Assembly: GCA_036337945.1 (NCBI GenBank)
Contig: JAYZDF010000034.1
Location: forward strand, 1 to 59,764
DNA from: JAYZDF01 sp036337945
Lineage (GTDB): Bacteria > Myxococcota > Kuafuiibacteriia > Kuafuiibacteriales > Kuafuiibacteriaceae
Direction: 5' to 3'
DNA length: 59,764 nt
A model generated the notes under the pieces. That model searched no databases, was not told the origin of the DNA, and saw nothing but the letters and a program-made list of their open reading frames with translations. Each line of letters begins with the position of its first letter. The stretch's first letter is position 1. The position numbers were made by a program, and so were the translations under genes. Positions 50,918 to 59,764 of the stretch are shown here, piece by piece.

Positions 50918-52066
50918 CTATTTCTTGCGTCTCTTAGACTTCGAGAGAACTTCCATTCGTTCTTTCGCTGTCTTCTGTATTCCCTGCATTGTGGGGTCGA
51001 GCTGTTTCCCTTCAGGTGCTTTCACGGATAACAAACGAGCGTATAGGGTCGAAGCTTCTTTTGACTTTCCAAGATTATCAAAAGCCGACGCTGCGCCAAA
51101 GATCGCCATGATGTCGTTGGGGTTGGCCTTCAGAACTTCCATGAACATACCCAGGGCTTCCTGTGACTTATCCTGTTGCTGCAATGCGAAACCAAGCGCT
51201 TGAACAGTTTGAGTATCACCACGCAGTTGCGCGGCCGCTCTTAGCACAGGTTCAGCCTCTTTTGGTTTCTTCGCACTCATCAGCGTCTCTCCGAGATTGA
51301 CGAGAGCGATTGGGTCGCGAGGCTCACGCATCAAAACCGTCTTGTAGTCCTCTATGGCTTCGTCATACTTTTTGTTGAGAGCGTTTGCTTGAGCGCGCAT
51401 CATGCGAGCAGCTTTATATTCGTTTTTCTTTAGCGCCACATCGAGTTTCGCGACAGCGTCATCGTATCCCTTTTCGGACATAGCAATTCGCGCCAGCCCG
51501 AGCAACGCGCCTACGTGGTCTGCTTTTTGTTCGAGAACTCGCTCAAAATGGACTTTAGCAACCGCCTTGCCCTCTTTTTCACCGAGCTGAAACTGACCCA
51601 TCGCTGAGTTCGCGAAGAAGTTGTCGCCGTCGAGGGTCAATGCTTTTTCGTAATGCTCTTTGGCTTTGGCGCGGTCATTGGCAGCCAAGTTAATGTGACC
51701 AAGTCCGGTGTGATACGTCGCTGCGTTTGCGGCGTCTTTTTTGAGCAGTAAGTTCAGTTCGTAGTTGATCGACATGGCCGCATCAGCACGAACACTCGCT
51801 GGGTCGTCTGCGAGAATCATCGCTCGCGTTCGCATAACATCAAGCGCCAGTGCAACATCGCCAGGCGCAAAGCCTTGGGCCCTTTGATAAGCTATCAATG
51901 CCTTGGTGTAATTGTTATCAATCTCTGCCTTCTTTCCCTCTGCGAAGTGCAAATCTCTCAAGCTATTCACCTGACGGCTACTCATGAGGCCACTCCAGGT
52001 GTTAACGAGTAGCGGAATATAAAGGAGCGCAAGTAGGACTCCGATTACTGTCTTGATATTGTTCAT
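50918..52066 (-). CDS. Membrane-anchored TPR protein
   Basis: About 382 residues from ATG 52066 (GAGAG just upstream). A single N-terminal transmembrane helix (VIGVLLALLYIPLLV) is followed by roughly nine TPR units covering about 45-350 (YHTGLGHINLAANDRAKAKE, ALVNLGETLMSAKKPKEA). The C-terminus is basic (SKSKRRKK). TPR arrays bind peptides or partner proteins. Its place between the DUF4215 giant and the LamG lipoprotein, all on the minus strand, suggests a role in making, exporting or assembling these proteins, by context only. Confidence 0.8.
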   Translation of the reverse strand: MNNIKTVIGVLLALLYIPLLVNTWSGLMSSRQVNSLRDLHFAEGKKAEIDNNYTKALIAYQRAQGFAPGDVALALDVMRTRAMILADDPASVRADAAMSINYELNLLLKKDAANAATYHTGLGHINLAANDRAKAKEHYEKALTLDGDNFFANSAMGQFQLGEKEGKAVAKVHFERVLEQKADHVGALLGLARIAMSEKGYDDAVAKLDVALKKNEYKAARMMRAQANALNKKYDEAIEDYKTVLMREPRDPIALVNLGETLMSAKKPKEAEPVLRAAAQLRGDTQTVQALGFALQQQDKSQEALGMFMEVLKANPNDIMAIFGAASAFDNLGKSKEASTLYARLLSVKAPEGKQLDPTMQGIQKTAKERMEVLSKSKRRKK

Positions 52067-52162
52067 CGTCAGCTCTCTTAACACAGATAGAACTGAAAAT
52101 GGAGAAATGTACCATTTTTACGGAGAATTTGAAGGCTAACCAATCGGCTAGACGGATGGTCA

Positions 52163-52184
52163 GGCGGCTGAGAGTTCAGCCGCC
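52163..52184 (-). terminator. Stable hairpin after the DUF4215 gene
   Basis: GGCGGCTGA-GAGT-TCAGCCGCC is a perfect 9-bp inverted repeat 24 bases past the DUF4215 stop on the minus strand. No T-run follows on that strand, so it may need Rho or serve to stabilise the mRNA end. It lies in the 141-base gap before the TPR gene. Confidence 0.5.
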
Positions 52185-52207
52185 CATAAAAACCGTCAAA
52201 CGGAACG

Positions 52208-55200
52208 CTACCGACGACGACGACGGAGGAATAACGCAGCGAGCAGCAGTAATCCGAGTCCCATAGAATTGGTACCCGTTTCAGAGCTCTGAGCTGGAAC
52301 CGCGGTACACCCACAATCCTCGATATCGTTTGGATTGCTCGGGTCAACGAATTCGACGCACTGACCTTGTTGATTACGCGTTTGACCGTCCGGGCAGGAT
52401 TCGATTGCACACATTGCACTACAACCGTCACCATTCGCGGTATTGCCATCGTCACAGGCTTCGCCCATGTCTACGCGGCCGTCGCCGCAAGTTTCGATAC
52501 TGCAGTCTCCCCGACAGCCATCACCATCGAGAACGTTTCCATCGTCACACTGCTCACCGGCTTGTACAATTCCATCGCCGCACCGAGAAATGCTCATGCA
52601 CATCGCATCACAGGTCGTGCCATCCGGTGGATCGCACTGCTCTTGCGGGTCAACAATGCCGTCGCCGCAAAGCTCTTCTGTACAGTTCGCTCGGCAGCCG
52701 TCACCGTTTTCGGTATTCCCATCGTCGCAAGCCTCGCCTGGGTCAACGACACCATCGCCACACTCTGGATTCAAGCGACGACAATCTTCGCCGCAGGTCG
52801 TTCCATCTGGTGGGTCACACTCTTCGTTGAGAAGAGGCTGAACGATGCCGTCCCCACAAATTGCCAATCGGCAATCATTGGTACAAACGTCATCATTGAC
52901 CATATTGCCGTCGTCGCACTGTTCATTCGGCGCATCGATGATTCCATCACCACAAGCCTCGATCGTGCAATTGCTTCGGCAGCCATCGCCGCTCGAAGAA
53001 TTGCCATCATCACAGGCCTCGTTTGGATCAACGATATTATCGCCGCAAACCTCGCGACTACAATCCGGTCGACAACCATCGCCCAAGGTCTGATTACCGT
53101 CGTCACATTGTTCCCCAAGTCCTGGGATGGTGGACGTATCAACAATCGCGTCACCGCAGACTTCCAAGGTGCAGTTTGCGCGGCAACCATCACCGGAGCG
53201 ATTATTGCCGTCGTCGCAAGACTCTGCTGGGGTGTCTACCACCAAATCACCGCAAATTTCACGAGTACAGTCTGCTCGACATCCATCACCGCCGATGGTG
53301 TTGCCATCATCGCAAAGCTCGTTTTGGTCGCGAACACCGTCACCGCAACGCTCGATTGTGCAGTTCGGACGACATCCATCACCGAATGTCGCGTTGCCAT
53401 CATCACATTCTTCGTTCGCGTCAACCGTTCCATCACCACATTCCTCGATCGTGCAATCGGGTCGGCAGCCGTCACCCACTGCTTGATTTCCGTCATCACA
53501 GGATTCTGCGGCATCAACAATTCCATCACCGCAAACTTCCGTCGTACAGTCATCACGACATCCATCTCCATTGACGTTGTTGCCATCATCACATTGCTCG
53601 CCAGGCGCGTCGAGTACACCATCACCGCAGGTCTCTGTCGTACAATCATTTCGACAACCATCGCCGGTAATTTGATTTCCGTCGTCACATTGCTCTTGCG
53701 GATCGACGAATCCATCACCGCAAATCTCGAGCGTACAATCATTTCGACAGCCGTCACCTAACACGTTGTTGCCGTCGTCACATTCTTCGTAGACGTTCGA
53801 TGCATTCGGCGAATCGGTTATCGCATCGCCACAAATCTCAGTCGTACAGTTTGGACGACAACCGTCACCCACTGCTTGATTGCCGTCGTCGCATTGCTCA
53901 CCCTGGTCGACAATACCGTTGCCACAACTTTCAAGTACGCAGCTCGAATTACAGCCATCACCATCAGAGTTATTGCCGTCATCACAGCCCTCTGTCGGAT
54001 CAAGGATGCCATCACCACAAATTTCTTGGGTACAATCAGCGCGACAACCGTCACCAGCATTTTGATTTCCGTCATCGCAGGCCTCATCACCACTGGTCGA
54101 GGTATCAACGATTCCATCACCGCAAATCTCTAGCGAGCAATCTGCGCGACAACCGTCACCGATGTTGGTGTTGCCGTCATCGCAAGCTTCACCTTGGTCG
54201 ACGATTCCATCACCACAAACTTCGAGCGTACAGTTCGCGCGACAACCATCACCACTCGTAGTGTTGCCGTCATCGCATTCTTCGTTCGCGTCACCAATTC
54301 CGTCACCACATGCTTCGAGCGTACAGTTCGCGCGGCAACCATCACCACTAATGGTGTTTCCGTCGTCACACTGCTCGCCCCCGCCGCTTGTAATGGTAGA
54401 CGAGTCAACTTGGCCATCTCCACAGACTTCCGTGACACAAACATTATTGCATCCATCACCCGAGTAGTTATTGCCATCATCGCAACCCTCCTGCGGGTCA
54501 ACGAATCCATCACCACAACGTTCAATCGTGCAGTTTGCTCGGCATCCGTCTCCGTTGATGTTGTTGCCGTCGTCACAGAGCTCATTGATATTTGCATTCG
54601 TCGTTGAAGTATCAACGATGCCATCACCGCATTGCTCCGTGGTGCAGTCGCCACGACAACCGTCACCACTGACAGTATTACTGTCGTCACACTGCTCTTG
54701 TGGGTCTGGGATACCATCACCGCAAATTTCTACAGTACACGTAGCGCGGCAGCCATCACCGTTGACGTTGTTACCGTCATCGCAGGTTTCACCCTGACCT
54801 GTGACCGATGAGGTATCAACGATACCGTCACCACAGCGTTCAAAAGTGCAATTTCCACGGCAACCATCACCATCTGTGTTGTTGCCGTCGTCGCAATCCT
54901 CGCCGGTGTTGAGAATGCCGTCGCCGCAGGTTTCTAGCGCACAAAGCTCATCACAGCCGTCACCATTGACGTTATTGCCGTCATCACAACTCTCTAGAGG
55001 AGCATCTAGAACACCATCACCGCAAATTTCACGAGTACAGTCTCCACGGCAACCATCGCCGCTAATCGTGTTTCCATCATCGCAGGTTTCTTCCTCACCC
55101 GGTGTCGTCGAGGTGTCGACAATACCATCGCCGCAGATTTCGATTGTGCAGTTACCGCGACATCCATCACCTGGAAGGATATTTCCATCGTCGCAAGCTT

Positions 55201-58200
55201 CCCCGAGACCTGTGAGTGTTGAGGTATCGATCGTACCGTCACCACAGAACTCTATCGTACAGTCATTACGACAGCCGTCACCGTTTTGGAGGTTTCCGTC
55301 GTCACAGAATTCTGTTGGATCCTGAATGCCATCACCGCAACGTTCGAACGTACAATCAGAACGGCAACCATCACCGTTCAAGCGGTTTCCATCATCGCAA
55401 AACTCGTTGAATTGAGGATTTGTGGACGTGTCGACGATGCCGTCACCACAGGTCTCTTGAGTACAGTTCGCACGACAACCATCGCCGCTTACCGTATTCC
55501 CGTCATCACAGATCTCAGTCGGGTCTCGAATTCCATCACCACAAATCTCGGAGGTGCAATCAGAACGACAACCATCACCGTTCAGGCGATTTCCGTCGTC
55601 GCAGCTCTCTTGAGGATCAACAATGCTATCTCCGCAAATCTCTTGGGTACAATCTGCGCGACAACCATCACCACCTACTGTATTTCCGTCATCGCAGCTT
55701 TCACTCACAAGTGGAGGATTGAGAGTGTCTACGATGCCGTCACCACAGATTTCTAGTGAACAGTTTGAGCGACAGCCATCACCGTTTGCAGTATTACCAT
55801 CGTCACATTGCTCGCCAGCGCCAGGCGTTACAGTAGAAGCATCAACAAAGCCATCGCCACAAATCTCATCCTGACAAGTGGCATCGCAGCCATCACCGAC
55901 CAGAGTATTCCCGTCGTCACACTGCTCATTTCTACCCGGAATAGTTGAGGTATCTGTAATCGCGTCGCCGCAAACCTCAAGAGTACAATCGTTTCGGCAA
56001 CCGTCGCCAAGCGTTGAGTTACCATCATCGCACTCTTCGTTCGGGTCAACAATTCCGTCACCGCAAACTTCGATAGTACAATCCGCGCGACAACCGTCAC
56101 CGCTGACCGTGTTGCCATCATCGCAACCTTCTTGTGGGTCTTCAATTCCGTCGCCGCAGACTTCTATGGTGCAATCCGCGCGACAACCGTCACCTACGCT
56201 CAAGTTACCGTCATCACACGCCTCGCCAAGTCCTGTCGTTGTAGAGGTATCGATGACTCCATCGCCGCAAACTTCAATGGTGCAGTTTGAACGGCAGCCA
56301 TCGCCAAGTGTAAGGTTACCGTCATCGCAAGTCTCTGATTGTCCAGGCGTTGTTGAGGTGTCGATGATTCCGTCACCACAGACTTCAAGGGTGCAGTCCG
56401 CGCGACATCCATCGCCGATGCCTGTATTCCCGTCATCACATTGCTCGCCGAGACCTGGCGTTACGGTCGAAGCACTAACAATGCCGTCACCGCAGACTTC
56501 AAATGCACAACCAGGGTCACAACCGTCACCCTGTAGGTTATTGCCATCATCACAGTCCTCATTTGAATCGAGGATACCGTCGCCGCAGTTCTCTAGAGTA
56601 CAAATCTCGCTGCATCCATCGCCGTTGAGGTTATTGCCATCATCGCAACGTTCTTGTGGATCCACTGTTCCGTCACCGCAAATCTCAATCGTGCAATTGT
56701 CGCGACAACCATCTCCGTTTGTGATGTTTCCGTCGTCGCAAACTTCAGTGATATCAACGATACCGTCGCCACAAACTTCGAAGGTGCAGTTCGAACGGCA
56801 ACCGTCATTACTCACGGTGTTGCCATCATCACACTGCTCACCAAGTTCTAACGTTCCGTTACCACAGAGTTCCGACGTACAATTCTGACTGCAACCGTCT
56901 CCATTTGTCGTGTTGCCGTCGTCACAGCTTTCTGCCGGAATATCGAGGATGCCGTCACCGCAAAGCTCTGCGGTACAGTTTCCGCGACAGCCGTCGCCAC
57001 TTTGATTATTGCCGTCGTCGCAACCTTCTTGTGGATCACGAATGTTATCGCCGCAGGTTTCAATTGTGCAATCTGAGCGGCAACCGTCACCATCGGCGTT
57101 ATTTCCGTCGTCGCAGAATTCATTTTCGCCCGGAATCGTCGAGGTATCGACAATGCCGTCACCGCACTGTGGCTCAAGACAGTCAGAACGACAACCGTCA
57201 CCACTTACCGTGTTTCCGTCATCGCAGAATTCGTTGAAGTCGATAATGCCATCACCGCAGGCTTCGACCGTGCAATCTGCACGACAGCCATCACCTGGCA
57301 GCGTATTGCCATCATCACAGGCCTCGCCCGGGTCAATAATATTATCGCCGCAAATTTCTACAGTGCAGTCCGCACGACAACCATCACCACTGACTTGGTT
57401 TCCGTCGTCGCAGCCTTCGTTCGGGTCCAGTACGCCATTACCGCAACCTTCTAATCGACAAATTGAGGAGCAACCGTCACCATCATTATTATTGCCGTCA
57501 TCGCATTGCTCGCCCTGTCCTGGGATTGTGGAGGTATCGACAATACCGTCGCCGCACTCCTCAATTGTGCAGTCGGCGCGGCAGCCATCTCCACCTACTC
57601 GGTTTCCGTCATCGCAATCTTCATCGCCTGGATCAAATATGCCGTCACCGCATCCCTCGAACTGGCAGGTTGCTGAACATCCATCTTGACCAAGCGTATT
57701 ACCGTCATCGCAATCTTCGCCTGGGTCCACAATACTGTCACCGCAGCGCTCAATCGTGCAATCTCCGCGGCAACCATCACCCGCGATAGTGTTACCATCG
57801 TCGCATTGTTCGCTTTGGCCAGGAATCGTAGAGGTATCGACGATTCCGTCGCCGCAAACTTCGTTCGTACAATCGTCGCGACAACCATCTCCAGAAATCG
57901 TATTGCCGTCATCGCACTGCTCGAATGGCGCATCTATGATGTTGTCACCACAAAGCTCGTCCGTACAATTCGCGCGACAACCATCTCCCGGTAGCGTGTT
58001 ACCGTCGTCGCATTCTTCGCCGACATCTAAAACACCGTTACCGCAGAGCAAGGCCTCGTCTTGACAGGTCGCTGAACAACCATCGCCGGAGATGGTATTG
58101 CCATCATCACATGTTTCGGAAAGACCAGGGATTGTGGAGGTGTCAACAATACCGTCGCCACAAACCTCGAAAGAACAATTAGAGCGACAGCCATCACCGT

Positions 58201-59764
58201 TGGTCGTATTGCCGTCGTCGCAAGACTCAGTGGGGTCGATAATTCCATCGCCACACGCTTCGATTGTGCAATTGGAGCGGCAACCGTCACCACCAACGGT
58301 GTTTCCGTCGTCGCAGGTTTCCTCTTGCCCTGGTGTTGTTGAAGTATCGACGATGCCATCGCCACATATCTCGGACGTGCAGTTTGCCCGACAACCATCA
58401 CCTGCAATCACATTTCCGTCGTCACAGACTTCACCCGCTTCAACGATGCCATTACCACAACCTTCGATGAGACAGTTGGCAGAACATCCATCTCCGGAGA
58501 TTGTATTACCGTCATCACAGGTCTCGCTCTCACCGGGAATTGTTGAAGTATCGACGATGCCATCGCCACAGATTTCAAAGGTACAGGTGTCACGACAACC
58601 GTCACCACTGTTTGTATTGCCGTCATCGCATTCTTCTTGTACGAAGTTCGTCGACGTTCCTACTTGCGATAGATTGAGAGTGCCATCGCCGCAGATCTCT
58701 GTGATGCAGCTTCCATCGCAACCATCAAGGTCAGAAATGTTCCCATCGTCGCATTGCTCTTGTGGGTCGTTGATTCCATCACCGCAAATTTCGATCGTGC
58801 AGTCGGCACGACAACCATCGCCACCAACGGTATTGCCATCATCGCATTGCTCGCTTTCGCCCGGTACCGTGCTGGTATCAACGAAACCATCACCACAACC
58901 TTCTATCGTGCAGTCAGGTCGGCAGCCATCGCCTGGATCTCGGTTTCCATCGTCACAGGTCTCGTTGGGGTCTTGGATTCCGTCGCCACAAATTTCGATT
59001 GTACAGTTCGCGCGACAACCGTCACCACCAACGGTGTTTCCGTCGTCACAACCTTCCCAGCTGTCTTGAACGCCGTTACCGCAAGCAGCAACTTCATCGC
59101 GGCAAGTATTAGAGCAACCATCACCATTGAAAGTATTGCCGTCGTCGCATTCCTCAGTCTGCCCCGGTATCGTAGATGTATCGATAATACCGTCGCCGCA
59201 AAGTTCTAAGGTACAGTTCGGGCGACAACCATCACCCACTGCCAAGTTTCCATCATCACATGCTTCAGGCAAGCCAGTCACGGACGAAGTATCAATGACG
59301 CCGTTGCCACAATCGGGAGGAATCTCAGTGACGCACGTTGACGAGCAGCCGTCACCACTGATCGTGTTGCCATCATCGCACTGCTCAGACTGTCTTGGAG
59401 GCAATAGGATGTCGATGACTCCATCGCCGCAAATTTCGATTGTACAGTCAGGTCGGCAGCCGTCACCAAGTACGTTGTTTGCATCATCACAAGTCTCGAG
59501 AACTCGTACAGTTGACGTACCAACCAGCGATAAATTGACGACTCCATCGCCGCAAACTTCGATTCGACATGTCGAGCTACATCCATCGTTGTTTAGAGTA
59601 TTTCCATCATCGCAGGTTTCACCCTGACCCGCTGCAACAGTCGACGCATCAACAAATCCGTCACCACATACTTCGTTCTCACAATCTAGATTGCAGCCGT
59701 CACCGTTTAGATTATTACCGTCGTCACACTGTTCACCGGCATCAACAACGCCGTTACCGCAATT
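52208..59764 (-). CDS. Giant DUF4215 (Myxo_disulf_rpt) Cys-rich repeat protein, MYXO-CTERM-like tail (5' end outside window)
   Basis: At least 2,518 residues: the frame is open to the right edge, so the true start is outside. It is built almost wholly of CGDG-x-CDDGN-x-GDGC-x-C repeats, about 73 visible by hand count, each with six Cys or nearly so. Short units (CGDGIVDPNEECDDGN) alternate with long ones carrying a DTSTIPGQ-like insert. Two late units are degenerate (CDPPDGTTC). The C-terminus reads EDCGCTAVP, a hydrophobic stretch GLGLLLLAALFL and RRRRR, matching the MYXO-CTERM sorting signal, cut by myxosortase near the Cys and lipid-anchored to the cell surface. DDGN and GDG loops recall calcium sites but binding is not shown. 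Long surface fibre or spacer likely. Confidence 0.92.
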   Translation of the reverse strand, partial: NCGNGVVDAGEQCDDGNNLNGDGCNLDCENEVCGDGFVDASTVAAGQGETCDDGNTLNNDGCSSTCRIEVCGDGVVNLSLVGTSTVRVLETCDDANNVLGDGCRPDCTIEICGDGVIDILLPPRQSEQCDDGNTISGDGCSSTCVTEIPPDCGNGVIDTSSVTGLPEACDDGNLAVGDGCRPNCTLELCGDGIIDTSTIPGQTEECDDGNTFNGDGCSNTCRDEVAACGNGVQDSWEGCDDGNTVGGDGCRANCTIEICGDGIQDPNETCDDGNRDPGDGCRPDCTIEGCGDGFVDTSTVPGESEQCDDGNTVGGDGCRADCTIEICGDGINDPQEQCDDGNISDLDGCDGSCITEICGDGTLNLSQVGTSTNFVQEECDDGNTNSGDGCRDTCTFEICGDGIVDTSTIPGESETCDDGNTISGDGCSANCLIEGCGNGIVEAGEVCDDGNVIAGDGCRANCTSEICGDGIVDTSTTPGQEETCDDGNTVGGDGCRSNCTIEACGDGIIDPTESCDDGNTTNGDGCRSNCSFEVCGDGIVDTSTIPGLSETCDDGNTISGDGCSATCQDEALLCGNGVLDVGEECDDGNTLPGDGCRANCTDELCGDNIIDAPFEQCDDGNTISGDGCRDDCTNEVCGDGIVDTSTIPGQSEQCDDGNTIAGDGCRGDCTIERCGDSIVDPGEDCDDGNTLGQDGCSATCQFEGCGDGIFDPGDEDCDDGNRVGGDGCRADCTIEECGDGIVDTSTIPGQGEQCDDGNNNDGDGCSSICRLEGCGNGVLDPNEGCDDGNQVSGDGCRADCTVEICGDNIIDPGEACDDGNTLPGDGCRADCTVEACGDGIIDFNEFCDDGNTVSGDGCRSDCLEPQCGDGIVDTSTIPGENEFCDDGNNADGDGCRSDCTIETCGDNIRDPQEGCDDGNNQSGDGCRGNCTAELCGDGILDIPAESCDDGNTTNGDGCSQNCTSELCGNGTLELGEQCDDGNTVSNDGCRSNCTFEVCGDGIVDITEVCDDGNITNGDGCRDNCTIEICGDGTVDPQERCDDGNNLNGDGCSEICTLENCGDGILDSNEDCDDGNNLQGDGCDPGCAFEVCGDGIVSASTVTPGLGEQCDDGNTGIGDGCRADCTLEVCGDGIIDTSTTPGQSETCDDGNLTLGDGCRSNCTIEVCGDGVIDTSTTTGLGEACDDGNLSVGDGCRADCTIEVCGDGIEDPQEGCDDGNTVSGDGCRADCTIEVCGDGIVDPNEECDDGNSTLGDGCRNDCTLEVCGDAITDTSTIPGRNEQCDDGNTLVGDGCDATCQDEICGDGFVDASTVTPGAGEQCDDGNTANGDGCRSNCSLEICGDGIVDTLNPPLVSESCDDGNTVGGDGCRADCTQEICGDSIVDPQESCDDGNRLNGDGCRSDCTSEICGDGIRDPTEICDDGNTVSGDGCRANCTQETCGDGIVDTSTNPQFNEFCDDGNRLNGDGCRSDCTFERCGDGIQDPTEFCDDGNLQNGDGCRNDCTIEFCGDGTIDTSTLTGLGEACDDGNILPGDGCRGNCTIEICGDGIVDTSTTPGEEETCDDGNTISGDGCRGDCTREICGDGVLDAPLESCDDGNNVNGDGCDELCALETCGDGILNTGEDCDDGNNTDGDGCRGNCTFERCGDGIVDTSSVTGQGETCDDGNNVNGDGCRATCTVEICGDGIPDPQEQCDDSNTVSGDGCRGDCTTEQCGDGIVDTSTTNANINELCDDGNNINGDGCRANCTIERCGDGFVDPQEGCDDGNNYSGDGCNNVCVTEVCGDGQVDSSTITSGGGEQCDDGNTISGDGCRANCTLEACGDGIGDANEECDDGNTTSGDGCRANCTLEVCGDGIVDQGEACDDGNTNIGDGCRADCSLEICGDGIVDTSTSGDEACDDGNQNAGDGCRADCTQEICGDGILDPTEGCDDGNNSDGDGCNSSCVLESCGNGIVDQGEQCDDGNQAVGDGCRPNCTTEICGDAITDSPNASNVYEECDDGNNVLGDGCRNDCTLEICGDGFVDPQEQCDDGNQITGDGCRNDCTTETCGDGVLDAPGEQCDDGNNVNGDGCRDDCTTEVCGDGIVDAAESCDDGNQAVGDGCRPDCTIEECGDGTVDANEECDDGNATFGDGCRPNCTIERCGDGVRDQNELCDDGNTIGGDGCRADCTREICGDLVVDTPAESCDDGNNRSGDGCRANCTLEVCGDAIVDTSTIPGLGEQCDDGNQTLGDGCRPDCSREVCGDNIVDPNEACDDGNSSSGDGCRSNCTIEACGDGIIDAPNEQCDDGNMVNDDVCTNDCRLAICGDGIVQPLLNEECDPPDGTTCGEDCRRLNPECGDGVVDPGEACDDGNTENGDGCRANCTEELCGDGIVDPQEQCDPPDGTTCDAMCMSISRCGDGIVQAGEQCDDGNVLDGDGCRGDCSIETCGDGRVDMGEACDDGNTANGDGCSAMCAIESCPDGQTRNQQGQCVEFVDPSNPNDIEDCGCTAVPAQSSETGTNSMGLGLLLLAALFLRRRRR
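52385..59764 (-). repeat. Tandem array of DUF4215 repeat units
   Basis: About 73 coding repeats of roughly 30-40 codons run from the right edge to 58 residues before the C-terminus. They are alike in protein sequence but use varied synonymous codons for the same CDDGN and GDGC cores, so few long exact DNA repeats remain. This argues for an old array under protein-level selection rather than a recent expansion. The array continues past the window edge. Confidence 0.9.

Noticed and set aside
52367..53761. Long + strand open frames opposite the DUF4215 gene (up to 464 codons)
   Set aside because: They are antisense shadows of the repeats, with low-complexity Ser/Pro/Gln or Ile/Thr/Ala patterns that repeat at the DUF4215 period, and no ribosome sites.

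Overview
The window looks like chromosomal DNA of a myxobacterium-type organism (Myxococcota, former Deltaproteobacteria). The evidence is family content: a giant Cys-rich repeat protein of the Myxo_disulf_rpt/DUF4215 type ending in a MYXO-CTERM-like tail, an AgmX/PglI-type C-terminal domain, a DUF2330 protein, divergent InlB-like repeats, secreted RCC1 repeats and a Hanks-type kinase. Base composition is close to balanced by eye, lower than in classical Myxococcus, so a Bradymonadales-like or marine relative is possible; that is inference. I see no tRNA, rRNA, CRISPR array, insertion sequence or prophage.

Layout. 1-5.5 kb: Rieske oxygenase (cut by the left edge), outer-membrane barrel, AgmX-like protein, metallophosphoesterase, HD phosphohydrolase. 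5.5-10.8 kb: lipoprotein with six InlB-like repeats and 21 RCC1 blades (14 + 7). 11-20 kb: HEAT/TPR protein with a SEC-C tail lying in frame behind a TAG stop, small envelope proteins, a GH57-like lipoprotein, a DUF2330 protein and a secreted HEAT protein. 20-31 kb: housekeeping and stress genes (phosphohexomutase, HtrA protease plus WD40-like protein, PlsY, two coupled Hsp20 proteins, tail-anchored Ser/Thr kinase). 31-39 kb: valS overlapped by a superfamily 2 helicase with a membrane segment, a PPK2-like protein with an N-terminal extension, and a methyltransferase. 39-60 kb: a minus-strand run of very large surface proteins: InlB-like/FGE-fold/Kelch lipoprotein, a LamG/HYR lipoprotein split by an in-frame TAA, a TPR membrane protein, and a DUF4215 protein of at least 2,518 residues with about 73 repeats visible, whose N-terminus lies beyond the right edge.

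The genes are packed tightly. Convergent pairs end within a few bases of each other or share stop-codon bases, and one apparent intrinsic terminator is encoded inside the last codons of the opposing gene. Three places show two open stretches joined in frame across one stop codon (HEAT/SEC-C, HtrA/WD40, LamG). The main theme is envelope and surface biology: at least five predicted lipoproteins, three outer-membrane barrels and three giant disulfide-rich or adhesin-like proteins, consistent with a surface-attached or predatory lifestyle. The most unusual items are the surface-protein block, the membrane-linked helicase and the stop-interrupted genes.
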